A DNA stretch of 64,000 bases from Rhodoferax ferrireducens T118 (GTDB taxonomy: Bacteria > Pseudomonadota > Gammaproteobacteria > Burkholderiales > Burkholderiaceae_C): positions 434,001-498,000 of the forward strand of contig NC_007908.1 in NCBI RefSeq assembly GCF_000013605.1. Direction: 5' to 3'. The position numbers were made by a program, and so were the translations under genes. Under the pieces are notes generated by a model. That model did not search any database and was not told the DNA's origin. It was given only the letters and a program-made list of their open reading frames with translations. Numbering within the stretch: the first letter of the stretch is position 1; every line of letters begins with the position of its first letter. Shown here one piece after another: positions 46,726-56,719 of this stretch.

Positions 46726-49020
46726 ATGTGTGACCATTCCTTGTCGTACTGTCCCGATACCCTGGCCGCGCATGACCCGGACCCGAGCCGGGAACTGGGG
46801 CCGGCGCTGGTGCAGGCCAATTTGCCCGATACCGCTGAAAAACTGGGCTTGTTCGGCCGCTGGTGGTGCGAGCCACAGACCGGCCAATGGGTGTTGTCGA
46901 CCGGGGCGGCGAGCCTGCTGGATGTCGGCGCCGGGCTTCATCCCACGGGGCACAGCTGTTTTGAGCAGGTGGTACCCGACGATGTCCTGCGCCTGATGGC
47001 CGGCCTGCGCGAGCCGGGTCAGGCCATCGCGTGCGAGTTTCGCATCATTAACGAGTTTGACGGCTTGCGCTGGTTGCGCATGGTCTCGGAGCCCCACCTT
47101 GCGCCCGGGCAAGCGCTGCAGACCGGCGTCGTGGTCGATGTCACCTCGTCCCGGCTGGCCGCGATGCGGGAGCGCTTTTGTTTTGAATCGACCCAGTTTC
47201 TGATCGGCACCCCCACGCTGGGGGAGGCCGTGACCAAGGTGATTCAACTGGTCTGCGACAACCTGGGCTGGGAGTGCGGCGCCTACTGGTCGCTGGAGCA
47301 GTCGCAGATGGGTGAGCATCGGCTGGCTTGCCAGCATGAGTGGCATCAACCGGACTGTCCACTGGCATCGTTCATCGCGGACACGGCCGCCATTCGCCTG
47401 GCGCCGGGCGAAGACCTGGTCGGCAACGTCTGGCGCACGATGCAGCCGGCCTGGGTGGAGGACATGGTCAACGACCAGGACTTTGTGCGGCGCAAAAGTG
47501 CCCATGCGTGTGGTTTGCAGTCTGGCTACGCCTTTGCGGTTTCTTATGTCACGGTGGGCGGACGCCGTCACAGCCATGGCGTGCTGGAGTTCTACAGCAG
47601 CCTGTCGCGCCAGCGCGAGGCTCAATTGCCGGGCCTGGCCGCGACCATCGGCGAACTGATTGCGCAGACGGTGCAGCGCCTGGAGCAGCAGGAACTCATC
47701 CGGCAGCTGGCGCAGGTCGACGACCTGACCGGACTGGCCAACCGCAAACACTTCCATCATCTGCTGGATGCGGCGTGCCTGAGCGCCACCGCATCGAGCA
47801 CCTCGTTTGCCGTCCTGAATATCGACCTCGACCGCTTCAAGCAAATCAACGATGCCTTCGGCCACGAAGCCGGCAATCTGGTCCTGCATGAATTCGCACA
47901 GCGCTTGCAGCGACTTGGACCGGCCGGGTCTGCGCTGGGCCGGCTGGGAGGCGACGAGTTTGCCCTTCTGGTGACACCCGCCGGCTCGGCCGCGCAACTG
48001 CAGGCCCTGGGTGAGCGGGTGCTGCTGGCCGCGCGCCAGCCGTTTCTGTTCGAGCGGCAGGAATTGACGATGTCGGCCAGCGTGGGGATCAGCATTTTCC
48101 CCGACGACGGCTGGACCGGCTCGGAACTCATGCGCTGCGCCGACGCCGCCATGTACCGGCGCAAACACGGCGGCCGCAACGGCTTGAGTTTTTTCTCCAG
48201 CGGCACGTCCGGTACCCTGGCTGAGCAGCGCTCTGCGCTGGCCAGGCAACTGACGATGGAAGCCGAGTTGCAGCGTGCGCTGGTGAACCATGAATTCTTT
48301 CTGGCGTACCAGCCGGTTTTTGGCCGTGACGCCGAGCACATGGTCGCGGTCGAGGCACTGATTCGCTGGCGCCGGCCCGGCGGCGACGTGGTGCCGCCCG
48401 ATCTCTTCATTCCGGTGGCGGAGCAGAGCGGCCTGATCGTGCAGATCGGCCGCTGGGTGGTCAAGCAGGCCTGCCATGATCTGGCGCAGTTGCATCGCGC
48501 TGGCTTCACCGACTTGCAGGTCAACGTCAACATGGCGGCGCCCGAGTTTGTCAATCCCAATTTGCCCGGCGAATTGATGGCCGTGCTGCAGGCGTGCGGG
48601 GTGGCGCCGCGCCACCTCTGCCTGGAGCTGACCGAGGGCCTGGTGATGAAGCAGCCCGACAAGGTCATTCCCGTCATGGTGGCCTTGCGGCAACTGGGCT
48701 GCAAGGTCAGCCTGGACGATTTCGGGATGGGGCATTCATCGCTGTCGCGCATGAAGATGTTGCCGATCTCCTCTTTGAAAATTGACCGCTCCTTTGTCAG
48801 CGGCCTGCCCGATGACCGTGGCGATGCCGCGATCGTGCGCACCATTCTGGACCTGGGGCGCCACATGAAGCTGCAGGTCATCGCCGAAGGGGTCGAGACC
48901 GACGCGCAGCTCCTGTTCTTGCGCCAATTCGGATGCACCCTGATTCAGGGTTTTCTATTGGGCCGACCCAAAACAGTACCCGAGCTGATGGCAGCTCATC
49001 CACAAACCACCCGCGACTAG
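46726..49020 (+). CDS. PAS-GAF-GGDEF-EAL c-di-GMP signalling protein
   Basis: 764 residues, no membrane segment. The first 140 residues form a PAS-like sensor (LFGRWWCEPQTGQWVLSTGAA). Residues about 150-320 are GAF-like (TPTLGEAVTKVIQLVCDNLGWECGAYW). GGDEF spans about 330-490 (DDLTGLANRK, NIDLDRFKQINDAFGHEAG, GRLGGDEFALLV intact) and EAL about 505-760 (VEALIRWRRPGGD, LCLELTEGLVM, DDFGMGHSSLS, AEGVET, all present). Both activities are possible. It is followed 11 bases later by the Cache-CheW gene, and the two are probably one operon. Confidence 0.9.
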   Translation: MCDHSLSYCPDTLAAHDPDPSRELGPALVQANLPDTAEKLGLFGRWWCEPQTGQWVLSTGAASLLDVGAGLHPTGHSCFEQVVPDDVLRLMAGLREPGQAIACEFRIINEFDGLRWLRMVSEPHLAPGQALQTGVVVDVTSSRLAAMRERFCFESTQFLIGTPTLGEAVTKVIQLVCDNLGWECGAYWSLEQSQMGEHRLACQHEWHQPDCPLASFIADTAAIRLAPGEDLVGNVWRTMQPAWVEDMVNDQDFVRRKSAHACGLQSGYAFAVSYVTVGGRRHSHGVLEFYSSLSRQREAQLPGLAATIGELIAQTVQRLEQQELIRQLAQVDDLTGLANRKHFHHLLDAACLSATASSTSFAVLNIDLDRFKQINDAFGHEAGNLVLHEFAQRLQRLGPAGSALGRLGGDEFALLVTPAGSAAQLQALGERVLLAARQPFLFERQELTMSASVGISIFPDDGWTGSELMRCADAAMYRRKHGGRNGLSFFSSGTSGTLAEQRSALARQLTMEAELQRALVNHEFFLAYQPVFGRDAEHMVAVEALIRWRRPGGDVVPPDLFIPVAEQSGLIVQIGRWVVKQACHDLAQLHRAGFTDLQVNVNMAAPEFVNPNLPGELMAVLQACGVAPRHLCLELTEGLVMKQPDKVIPVMVALRQLGCKVSLDDFGMGHSSLSRMKMLPISSLKIDRSFVSGLPDDRGDAAIVRTILDLGRHMKLQVIAEGVETDAQLLFLRQFGCTLIQGFLLGRPKTVPELMAAHPQTTRD

Positions 49021-49031
49021 GCTAAAAAAAC

Positions 49032-51578
49032 ATGACCCATACGGCTGCCCCACTTCAAATTGACACCTATCTGCCCTACATGCGCGACGTGATCCGCTGC
49101 GAACAATCGCTGCACGAGCTGAACCTGATGTGGCGCATGATTGAATCCTCCGCCAAGATGAACTGCCCGGTCGAGGCGAAGACCATTTTGCCGACCATGG
49201 CGGCCACGCGCGAAGGCTTCAACCGCCTGGAGCAGGAGCTGGTCGCCAGTCTGGTGAACGAAAAAATTGCCACGGTGCTCGATGAGATCGGCACCAAGGC
49301 CCAGTATGTGATCGATATCGTGGTGCGCAATCTGTACGAGCGCACCGCCGATGTGGGTTTTCTGGCCACCGACAACGAGTTGTGCGCCTTTGTCGCCGGC
49401 CTGACCGACCAGCAGAGCGCCATTCGCCAGCGGCTGCGGGCCTACCGCAACAAATACACGGTGTACGACGAAATCATGTTGCTCGATACCGCCGGCAATG
49501 TGCTGGTGCAGATTGACGAGTCCACGCCGCTGGAAGGCAGCGTTGATCCGCTGCTGGCCCAGACACTGGCCAGCAACACGTATGTTGAAACATTTCGCGC
49601 CACGGATTTGCGTCCGGCCAAAAAGCAGGCGCTGATTTATTCGCGCCGCATGCTGCATCCCGACACCGGCGTGGTCGTCGGCGTGTTGTGTCTGTGTTTC
49701 AACTTCGAGCAGGAAATGGCGGGCATCTTTCAGTCGCATCGCGATCCGGCCGGGCGCTCCAACATGATGCTGCTCGACGGTAGCAATCGCGTGATTGAAA
49801 GTGCGGATGCCTTGTGGATTCCACCCGGTGCCGTGGTGCCGGTCAACACCGCCTCAAACCCGGCACTGATGATGTTTGCCGGTCGTGAATACCTGGTGCG
49901 AACCTACCCTGCCGGGGGTTACCAAGGCTACCCCGGGCCGCCGGGCTGGCAAGGCCAGGTCATGATTCCGGTTGACGTGGCTTTCACCGGCGGCGCCAGA
50001 AGCACCCTGACCACGCTTGATCCCGGTGTTGCGGCCGGCTTGCTGTCGCACGCCCAATCCTTCTCGCCCCCGCTCTACGAGATCATGGCCGCCGCTGAAA
50101 ACATCCAGCGCGTGGTGTGGAACGGGCAGGTGATGACAACCGGCCAGCGCGGCGAACAGATGAAACTCAAGACGATCCTGGACCAGATCAGTGAAACCGG
50201 CGCGCGCAGCAACGAGCTGTTTTCAAAATCGATCGCCGATCTGTATGAAACGGTGCTGGCGTCCAGCCTGCGCGATTCGGAATTCGTGTCGCACTTGCTG
50301 GTCGATCTGCTGGACCGCAACCTGTACGAGCGCTCGGACGACTGTCGCTGGTGGGCCTTGACGCCGGAGCTGCAGGCGGCGCTGGCGGCGCCGGCGGCGC
50401 CGCAGCGCGATGGCGAGATGGTCGAGCGCATCACCGGCATTCTGGAATACATCAACCGCCTGTACACGGTCTACACCTGCATCTTCGTCTATGACGCCAG
50501 CGGCTGCATTGTCGCCAGCACCCAGCCCGACCAGGATGGCGGGACGGTGCTGGGGACCTTCATCGAAGCCGACACGCTGGCGCAGGTGCGTGCGCTGCGC
50601 AGTGAACAGGATTACTGCGTGACGCCGTTTGCACCCAGCCCACTGTACGGTGGCCGACCCACCTATGTGTACCACGCGGCCATCCGCGACCCCAATGACG
50701 ATGCGAGCGTGGTCGGCGGTATCGGCATCGTGTTCGACTCAAAGCCTGAACTCGATGCCATGCTGCGCAGTGGCCTGGGCCACAAGGCGGGGATGAACGC
50801 CCTGTTTGTGGATCGACGGGGCTGCGTCATCGCCAGCACGGACCCGACACGCCCGGTCGGAACGAGATTGGAAATGGATCAGACTTTGCTGGCGCTGCCC
50901 AACGGCAGCAGCGCGTCGCGCATCGTGATCCACGACGGTCATTACGCGATCATGGGTTGCACCGTCTCCAGCGGCTACCGCGAATTCAAGGTGTCCGATG
51001 GCTACCGTGAAGATGTGTTGGCCCTTGTGTTTGATTCCTTCGGTGAAGTGCGTGAGCGCCCGGGCGTTGGCCACCAGGGCCACACGGTGTTGCAATCGGA
51101 TTTGACCGCCATCGGGGGGTTTGAATTCGCCACGTTCTTTGTCGATGGCGCCCTGTTCGCCTTGCCCGCCGAGCATGTTCTGGAGGCGCTGCCCGCGGCA
51201 AAAATATCGACCGTGTCCAGGGGCGAGCGCAAAGCCTGCATCGGCCTGCTGGGGCTGCAGCATGAAGCGGTGAACCATGGCTCGGTCTGGGTTTTTGACC
51301 TGGGCTATCTGCTGCACGGCCAACCCTCCGTCATCGACAAAAGCAGCCAGGTCATCATCGTGCGCTACGGCGGGCAAACGATTGGTCTGCTGGTCGATGC
51401 GCTGCACGACGTACCGGCGTTCAATCAGTCCCAAATCATGCACTCGCCCTTTACCGGGCAGGCCGACGGCGCGCTGGTGAAACATTTCATCAAGGCCAAT
51501 GGCGGCCAATTGCTGATTCAGACGGTGGATGTCAGCAGCCTTTTTGCGGTCCTGATGAATCGCAAGGCGATGGCCTAG
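49032..51578 (+). CDS. Soluble protein with duplicated Cache-like sensor modules and a C-terminal CheW-like domain
   Basis: 848 residues, no obvious membrane helix or signal peptide. Two related modules appear. The first, about 90-240, has NLYERTADVGFLA, NKYTVYDEIMLLDTAGNVLVQID, and FRATDLRPAKKQALIYSRRM. The second, about 425-590, has NLYERSDDCRWWA, LYTVYTCIFVYDASGCIVAST and DYCVTPFAPSPLYGG. A further stretch (about 590-660) repeats the NALFVDRRGCVIASTDPTR pattern. From about 700 the sequence is CheW-like (FFVDGALFALPAEHVLEAL, GLLGLQ, LLVDALHDVPAF). There is no HAMP or methyl-accepting coiled coil. A cytoplasmic receptor/adaptor that docks into chemotaxis arrays is suggested. Confidence 0.7.
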   Translation: MTHTAAPLQIDTYLPYMRDVIRCEQSLHELNLMWRMIESSAKMNCPVEAKTILPTMAATREGFNRLEQELVASLVNEKIATVLDEIGTKAQYVIDIVVRNLYERTADVGFLATDNELCAFVAGLTDQQSAIRQRLRAYRNKYTVYDEIMLLDTAGNVLVQIDESTPLEGSVDPLLAQTLASNTYVETFRATDLRPAKKQALIYSRRMLHPDTGVVVGVLCLCFNFEQEMAGIFQSHRDPAGRSNMMLLDGSNRVIESADALWIPPGAVVPVNTASNPALMMFAGREYLVRTYPAGGYQGYPGPPGWQGQVMIPVDVAFTGGARSTLTTLDPGVAAGLLSHAQSFSPPLYEIMAAAENIQRVVWNGQVMTTGQRGEQMKLKTILDQISETGARSNELFSKSIADLYETVLASSLRDSEFVSHLLVDLLDRNLYERSDDCRWWALTPELQAALAAPAAPQRDGEMVERITGILEYINRLYTVYTCIFVYDASGCIVASTQPDQDGGTVLGTFIEADTLAQVRALRSEQDYCVTPFAPSPLYGGRPTYVYHAAIRDPNDDASVVGGIGIVFDSKPELDAMLRSGLGHKAGMNALFVDRRGCVIASTDPTRPVGTRLEMDQTLLALPNGSSASRIVIHDGHYAIMGCTVSSGYREFKVSDGYREDVLALVFDSFGEVRERPGVGHQGHTVLQSDLTAIGGFEFATFFVDGALFALPAEHVLEALPAAKISTVSRGERKACIGLLGLQHEAVNHGSVWVFDLGYLLHGQPSVIDKSSQVIIVRYGGQTIGLLVDALHDVPAFNQSQIMHSPFTGQADGALVKHFIKANGGQLLIQTVDVSSLFAVLMNRKAMA

Positions 51579-53107
51579 GCGCGCAGCGCACGCCGGTATT
51601 GCATCGCCTCGGCCACGTGTGTCACCTGGGTGCTGCTTGCCCCGGCCAGGTCGGCGATGGTGCGGGCCACTTTAAGGGCCCGGTGTGTGCTGCGGGCCGA
51701 CCAGCCCAGGCGCGCGGCCGCCAGGTTGAGAAACTTGGCGGCGGCATCGTCAAGCAACAAATAGTGGTCTATTTCCTGTCCCTGCAGCGCCTGGTTCGCC
51801 TTGCCCTGGCGTGCCATGGCGCGCTCGCGCGCGGCCGTGCAACGCGCGCGGATGACGGCGGTGGCTTCACCGGCTGCTGCCTGCAGCAAGTCCGCCGCCG
51901 GCAAGGCCGGCACTTCCACATGCAGGTCAATACGATCCACCAGCGGGCCGCTCAGCTTGCTCTGGTAACGCGCCACCTGGTCGGGTGTGCAGCGGCAGAC
52001 CTTTTGCTTTGATCCCAGATAGCCGCAAGGGCAGGGGTTCATGGCGCCAATCAGCTGAAAGCGGGCCGGAAATTCGGCGCGCCTTGCCGCGCGCGAAATC
52101 GTGATCACCCCCGACTCCAGCGGTTCGCGCAGCGCCTCCAGCGCGGCACGGGGGAATTCTGGCAATTCGTCCAGGAACAGCACGCCATGGTGCGCCAGTG
52201 AAATTTCGCCGGGCCGCGGGGGTGAACCGCCGCCCACCAGTGCCACGGCGCTGGCGGTGTGGTGCGGGCTGCAAGTGGGCCGCTGCGCCCACTTGTCCAG
52301 CGAAAAGCGCCCGCCCAGGCTGGCCACGGCAGCGCTTTGCAGCGCCTCAAGGGTCGTCATGGTGGGCAGCAGGCCGGCAAAGCGTTGCGCCAGCATCGAC
52401 TTGCCCGAGCCGGGCGGCCCCATCAGCAACAGACTGTGGCCGCCAGCAGCGGCAATCTCCAGGGCGCGTTTGGCGCCCAGTTGACCTTTGACATCGGCCA
52501 GATCCAGATACCGTACCAGCTCGGGCTGGGGCGCGGCCGTGACCCGCGACCAGCCCGCCGCGGGCTCCGCTGGCGGCGCGTTGTCGTCCTGCGGCAAAAA
52601 ATGCTGCACCACATCAAGCAGATGGCGGGCGCTATAGACCTGGGCGTCGGGCACCAGCGCGGCTTCTTCGGCGCTGCCGGGCGGCAACACCAGTTGCGTC
52701 ACCACCCGGCTGGCGTGCAAAGCCAGGCTCATGGCCAGCGCGCCGCGCACCGGGCGCAGCTCGCCCGACAGCGACAACTCGCCGGCGAATTCATAGCCCG
52801 CCAGACGGGCCGCATCGATCTGGCCACTGGCGGCCAGAATGCCCAACGCAATCGGCAAGTCAAAGCGGCCCGAATCCTTGGGCAGGTCGGCGGGCGCCAG
52901 ATTGACCGTGATGCGCTTGTTGTGGGGAAACTCCAGCCCGGAATTTTGAATCGCAGAGCGCACCCGCTCGCGCGCCTCCTTCACCTCAACGTCGGCCAAG
53001 CCGACCAGCGTGAAGCTGGGCAGGCCATTGGCCAGGTGAACCTCCACCGTGACCGCCGACGCGTCCAGGCCCAGCAGCGCACGGCTTTGCACCAAAGACA
53101 GGCTCAT
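51575..53107 (-). CDS. comM: YifB/ComM-family Mg-chelatase-like AAA+ ATPase
   Basis: 510 residues. N-terminal Lon-like domain (residues 1-170: ALLGLDASAVTVEVHLANGLPSF, NLAPADLPKDSGRFDLPIA). The AAA+ core has Walker A GPPGSGKSML, Walker B LFLDELPEF, and FQLIGAMNPCPCGYLG (zinc-type cysteines), followed by the C-terminal helical lid (RLGWSARSTHRALKVARTIADL). ComM works as a branch-migration helicase that helps integrate transforming DNA. It overlaps the end of the Cache-CheW gene by four bases on the opposite strand. Confidence 0.92.
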   Translation of the reverse strand: MSLSLVQSRALLGLDASAVTVEVHLANGLPSFTLVGLADVEVKEARERVRSAIQNSGLEFPHNKRITVNLAPADLPKDSGRFDLPIALGILAASGQIDAARLAGYEFAGELSLSGELRPVRGALAMSLALHASRVVTQLVLPPGSAEEAALVPDAQVYSARHLLDVVQHFLPQDDNAPPAEPAAGWSRVTAAPQPELVRYLDLADVKGQLGAKRALEIAAAGGHSLLLMGPPGSGKSMLAQRFAGLLPTMTTLEALQSAAVASLGGRFSLDKWAQRPTCSPHHTASAVALVGGGSPPRPGEISLAHHGVLFLDELPEFPRAALEALREPLESGVITISRAARRAEFPARFQLIGAMNPCPCGYLGSKQKVCRCTPDQVARYQSKLSGPLVDRIDLHVEVPALPAADLLQAAAGEATAVIRARCTAARERAMARQGKANQALQGQEIDHYLLLDDAAAKFLNLAAARLGWSARSTHRALKVARTIADLAGASSTQVTHVAEAMQYRRALRA

Positions 53108-53161
53108 CAGGATTCCTCTTCAAAAAAGGGCTGGCGCGAATTGGTGCTGCGCCCTGGTTTA

Positions 53162-53177
53162 TGCACCAAGTATGTGC
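53162..53177. promoter_or_regulatory. Candidate NtrC enhancer site
   Basis: TGCACCAAGTATGTGC is close to the classic NtrC site (TGCACCAACATGGTGC, recalled from E. coli glnA). It lies about 85-100 bases before the -24/-12 promoter, the right distance for an enhancer. A flanking inverted repeat (TTGGTGC at 53141, GCACCAA at 53163) overlaps it. Confidence 0.6.
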
Positions 53178-53259
53178 GTACTGTTTATTTATACATGAAT
53201 ATTAGCGCAAACCCAAGGCGACCGCCATCGCTAATCACCACCCGCTGTCGCAAAAATAG

Positions 53260-53703
<444 letters not shown>

Positions 53704-53737
53704 GCGCCTCGCCCCCACCTTGATGAGAAAACTTACC

Positions 53738-55291
53738 ATGAAAAAATTATTGCTTTCCTTTGCCCTGGGTTTGAGTCTGCTCGCTGGTGGCTCGGCCGCC
53801 TTGGCGCAAGCCCCGGCCGCCACGGCGGAGCCCGCAGCGGCGTCCGCCAGCGCTGCCCCGGCAGAGGCCAAACCCGCTGAAGCGGCGGCGCCGGCTGCGT
53901 CAGTCGCACCCGCTGCCGCAGCCACCCCGGCCGCCGCAGCCGCCGCGCCGGCACCGGTGCCGAACAAGGGCGACACCGCCTGGATGATGGTGTCGACCCT
54001 GCTGGTGATCCTGATGACGGTGCCTGGCCTGGCGCTGTTTTACGGTGGCCTGGTGCGCTCCAAAAACATGCTGTCGGTGTTGATGCAGGTGATGGTCACC
54101 TTCTCGCTGATCGTCGTGCTGTGGTTCATTTACGGCTACAGCCTGGCGTTCACCGAGGGCAACGCCTTCATTGGCGGCTTCGACCGGCTGTTCATGAAAG
54201 GCATCTGGGACAACGTGGCGGGCACGTTCGCCAACGGCGCCACCTTCAGCAAGGGCGTGGTGATTCCCGAAATTGTGTTTGCCGCCTTCCAGGCCACCTT
54301 TGCCGGCATCACGTGCACCCTGATCGTCGGCGCTTTCGCCGAGCGCATGAAGTTCTCGGCCGTGCTGATGTTCATGGCGCTGTGGTTTACCTTCAGCTAC
54401 GCCCCGATCGCCCACATGGTGTGGTTCTGGATGGGGCCAGACGCCTACGGCGCCAAAGACGTGGTCGATGCCATGAACGCCAAAGCCGGCTACCTGTGGC
54501 AATCGGGCGCGCTCGACTTTGCCGGCGGCACCGTGGTGCACATCAATGCGGCGGTGGCCGGTCTGGTCGGCGCCTACATGGTGGGCAAGCGCATCGGCTA
54601 CGGCCGGGAATCCATGGCCCCGCACAGCCTGACGCTGACCATGGTGGGAGCTTCCTTGCTGTGGGTCGGCTGGTTCGGCTTCAATGCCGGCTCGGCGCTC
54701 GAAGCCAACGGCTTTGCCGCGCTGGCCTTCATCAACACCTTTGGCGCCACGGCGGCGGCGGTGTTGGCCTGGTCTGTCGGTGAAGCGCTGATGCGCGGCA
54801 AGGCTTCGATCCTGGGTGCGGCCTCCGGTGCGGTGGCGGGCCTGGTTGCCATCACGCCAGCTGCGGGCAATGTGGGTGTCGGCGGTGCCCTGGTGATTGG
54901 CACGGTGGCCGGCTTTGCCTGCCTGTGGGGTGTCAATGGGCTCAAGAAGCTGATCGGTGCCGATGACTCGCTCGACGTGTTTGGCGTGCACGGCGTCGGC
55001 GGCATCGTCGGTGCGCTGCTGACCGGCGTCTTCAACTCGCCCGCACTGGGCGGCCCCGGCTATGTGGCCGACTGGGTGACTGCCACCATGGTGACCAGCG
55101 CCGACTACTCGATTGCATCGCAAGTCTGGATTCAGGCCAAAGCGGTGTTGACCACCATTGTCTGGTCGGGCGTCGTGTCCTTCGTTGCCTACAAGATTGT
55201 CGACCTGACCATCGGTCTGCGTGTCAGTGAAGAAGACGAGCGCGAAGGTCTCGACATCACGTCACACGGCGAAACCGCTTACAGCAACTAA
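53738..55291 (+). CDS. amtB: Ammonium transporter
   Basis: 517 residues from ATG 53738; an ATG five codons upstream is possible. The signal peptide MKKLLLSFALGLSLLAGG is followed by an Ala/Pro/Glu-rich linker (about 27-78), a trait of many betaproteobacterial Amt proteins. The channel has eleven membrane helices; the twin-His pore is in VVHINAAV and VFGVHGVGG. The Amt signature is present (DFAGGTVVHINA). It lies 34 bases downstream of glnK. Confidence 0.95.
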   Translation: MKKLLLSFALGLSLLAGGSAALAQAPAATAEPAAASASAAPAEAKPAEAAAPAASVAPAAAATPAAAAAAPAPVPNKGDTAWMMVSTLLVILMTVPGLALFYGGLVRSKNMLSVLMQVMVTFSLIVVLWFIYGYSLAFTEGNAFIGGFDRLFMKGIWDNVAGTFANGATFSKGVVIPEIVFAAFQATFAGITCTLIVGAFAERMKFSAVLMFMALWFTFSYAPIAHMVWFWMGPDAYGAKDVVDAMNAKAGYLWQSGALDFAGGTVVHINAAVAGLVGAYMVGKRIGYGRESMAPHSLTLTMVGASLLWVGWFGFNAGSALEANGFAALAFINTFGATAAAVLAWSVGEALMRGKASILGAASGAVAGLVAITPAAGNVGVGGALVIGTVAGFACLWGVNGLKKLIGADDSLDVFGVHGVGGIVGALLTGVFNSPALGGPGYVADWVTATMVTSADYSIASQVWIQAKAVLTTIVWSGVVSFVAYKIVDLTIGLRVSEEDEREGLDITSHGETAYSN

Positions 55292-55306
55292 ACCGGATCA
55301 CGCTGC

Positions 55307-55345
55307 AAGCCCACCCGAGTCTGTGGCTCGGGTGGGCTTTTTTTT
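55307..55345 (+). terminator. Rho-independent terminator of glnK-amtB
   Basis: AAGCCCACCCGAG (55307-55319) pairs perfectly with CTCGGGTGGGCTT (55327-55339), loop TCTGTGG, followed by a run of T to 55345. It lies 15 bases after the amtB stop. Confidence 0.95.
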
Positions 55346-55733
55346 CGGGTCAAGGTTTTGCAACCCGTGCCCGGATACACCTTTGCAGATGTGGTGCGGC
55401 TCCGCAAGAAAGCCGAGGTCAGTCAAAACCTCTTTGGCCGGTGCCTGAATATCAGCCCACTCGACAGTGATCAACGCTGGACTTCGTGGGCTCGGGAAGC
55501 TACCGCTAAATGTTCGATGGATGATTTTTTCTCCATCCAACCCGTCAGCGGTAGGTTGCGACCGCAAAAGACACTAAGCGGGTGCAGCAATTTTCGATTT
55601 GCCTCCTCTAAACCTGCCGTTCGGCTATGCCTTGGAAAGTCGGCAAAGTGGCCCGGACTTCGTCGAAACCTATTTCCGGATTGGCCATCAACGGTCTCCC
55701 AGCGAATTCTCGGCAATAACCTTCACCGGTCCG
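55346..55733 (+). pseudogene. Remnant region with a fragment of an XRE-type antitoxin/HTH gene
   Basis: At 55382-55450 the plus strand reads FADVVRLRKKAEVSQNLFGRCL, typical of the HTH helix pair of NadS/HigA-like antitoxins, within a frame that soon loses any resemblance. The rest of the gap contains no other recognised gene. A dead toxin-antitoxin module is a plausible source. Confidence 0.35.
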
Positions 55734-56618
55734 TCAAACTGCACTCATTGTTGCTATGCGGTCCCGCACAAATTCAATAAACCGCTGAGTTTTCGCCGGT
55801 AACAGTCGCGTCTCTGTTAACGCGTAGACAGGCTGTGGCTTTCCATGCCACCCTGGCAATACATGCCGCAGGCGACCCAATTGAATATCTTCGGCAACTA
55901 CCGCACGGGGTAACAGAATCAGCCCCTGATCCAACGTGGCCAAGCGTCGAAACATGCCCACGTTGTTGAGCACATAGCGCCCGCTGACCGGAACCTGTTC
56001 CGTATGGACGCCGCTTTGAAGCACCCAATGCTCGACTTTGGGGAAACCCAGGCATTCATGCTTTGACAAATCCGAAGGGATTTGAGGTTCGCCTGCCTTG
56101 GCGAGATACCCAGGTGACGCGAACACCTCTGCTTTGATGCTGGCGAGTTGCCGTGCAATGAGCGTGGAGTCGGGCAAATCTCCCACCCGAATTGCCACGT
56201 CAAAGGGCTCCGTGATCAGGTCTACCCGGCGGGGCGTTAGGTCGAACTCAAAACGGATGCCGGGATAGTGCTGCGCAAATTCCGTGATGATGGGGGCCAG
56301 GTAGATGGATGCAAAATCGACGGGCAAAGAGGCCCTCAACACACCGCTGGGTTGGGCCAACATCTCGCCCAACTGCTCATGCGCGATCCGGGCTTCATCG
56401 ACGATGCGTCGACAGCGTTCGTAGTAAATGCGCCCAGCCTCGGTCAACTCCACGCGTCGCGTGGTTCGGTGCAATAGTCGAAGTCCGATGGCCTTCTCCA
56501 GCAACGCAATGCGTCTGGACACCGTGGAATTGGGAACCCCGGTGGCATCAGCGGCGCCACGAAAACCCTTGGCGTTGACGACCTCTACAAAAAGCGCCAT
56601 GTCGTTCAATAACTCCAT
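55734..56618 (-). CDS. LysR-family transcriptional regulator
   Basis: 294 residues from ATG 56618. wHTH: MALFVEVVNAKGFRGAADA, VPNSTVSRRIALLEK and LLHRTTRRVELTEAG. The effector domain has SLPVDFASIYLAPIITEFAQHYPGI and DVAIRVGDLPDSTL. It is divergent from the SDR-OYE pair with a perfect palindrome CTTAC-TG-GTAAG between them and is the likely regulator of that pair. Confidence 0.88.
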   Translation of the reverse strand: MELLNDMALFVEVVNAKGFRGAADATGVPNSTVSRRIALLEKAIGLRLLHRTTRRVELTEAGRIYYERCRRIVDEARIAHEQLGEMLAQPSGVLRASLPVDFASIYLAPIITEFAQHYPGIRFEFDLTPRRVDLITEPFDVAIRVGDLPDSTLIARQLASIKAEVFASPGYLAKAGEPQIPSDLSKHECLGFPKVEHWVLQSGVHTEQVPVSGRYVLNNVGMFRRLATLDQGLILLPRAVVAEDIQLGRLRHVLPGWHGKPQPVYALTETRLLPAKTQRFIEFVRDRIATMSAV

Positions 56619-56666
56619 CCTATTGCCCCGTAAATAGATCAATGATTCCCATGAAACCATCTTTAT

Positions 56667-56678
56667 CTTACTGGTAAG
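56667..56678. promoter_or_regulatory. Palindrome in the LysR/SDR divergent promoter
   Basis: CTTAC-TG-GTAAG, perfect 5-base arms within ATCTTACTGGTAAGTT, 48 bases upstream of the LysR start and 41 before the SDR start. Suited to a LysR dimer half or repressor site. Confidence 0.5.
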
Positions 56679-56719
56679 TTAATTCAAAATTCAACCCGTC
56701 GAAACAAGGAACAACTCTT

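Noticed and set aside
46708..48735. A 675-codon open frame antisense to the GGDEF/EAL gene
   Set aside because: Codon-position shadow of an intact gene with all catalytic motifs; no ribosome site or recognisable domain.
53141..53169. TTGGTGC-N15-GCACCAA as a separate operator
   Set aside because: The arms face the wrong way for an NtrC site; the internal TGCACCAAGTATGTGC word explains the similarity better.
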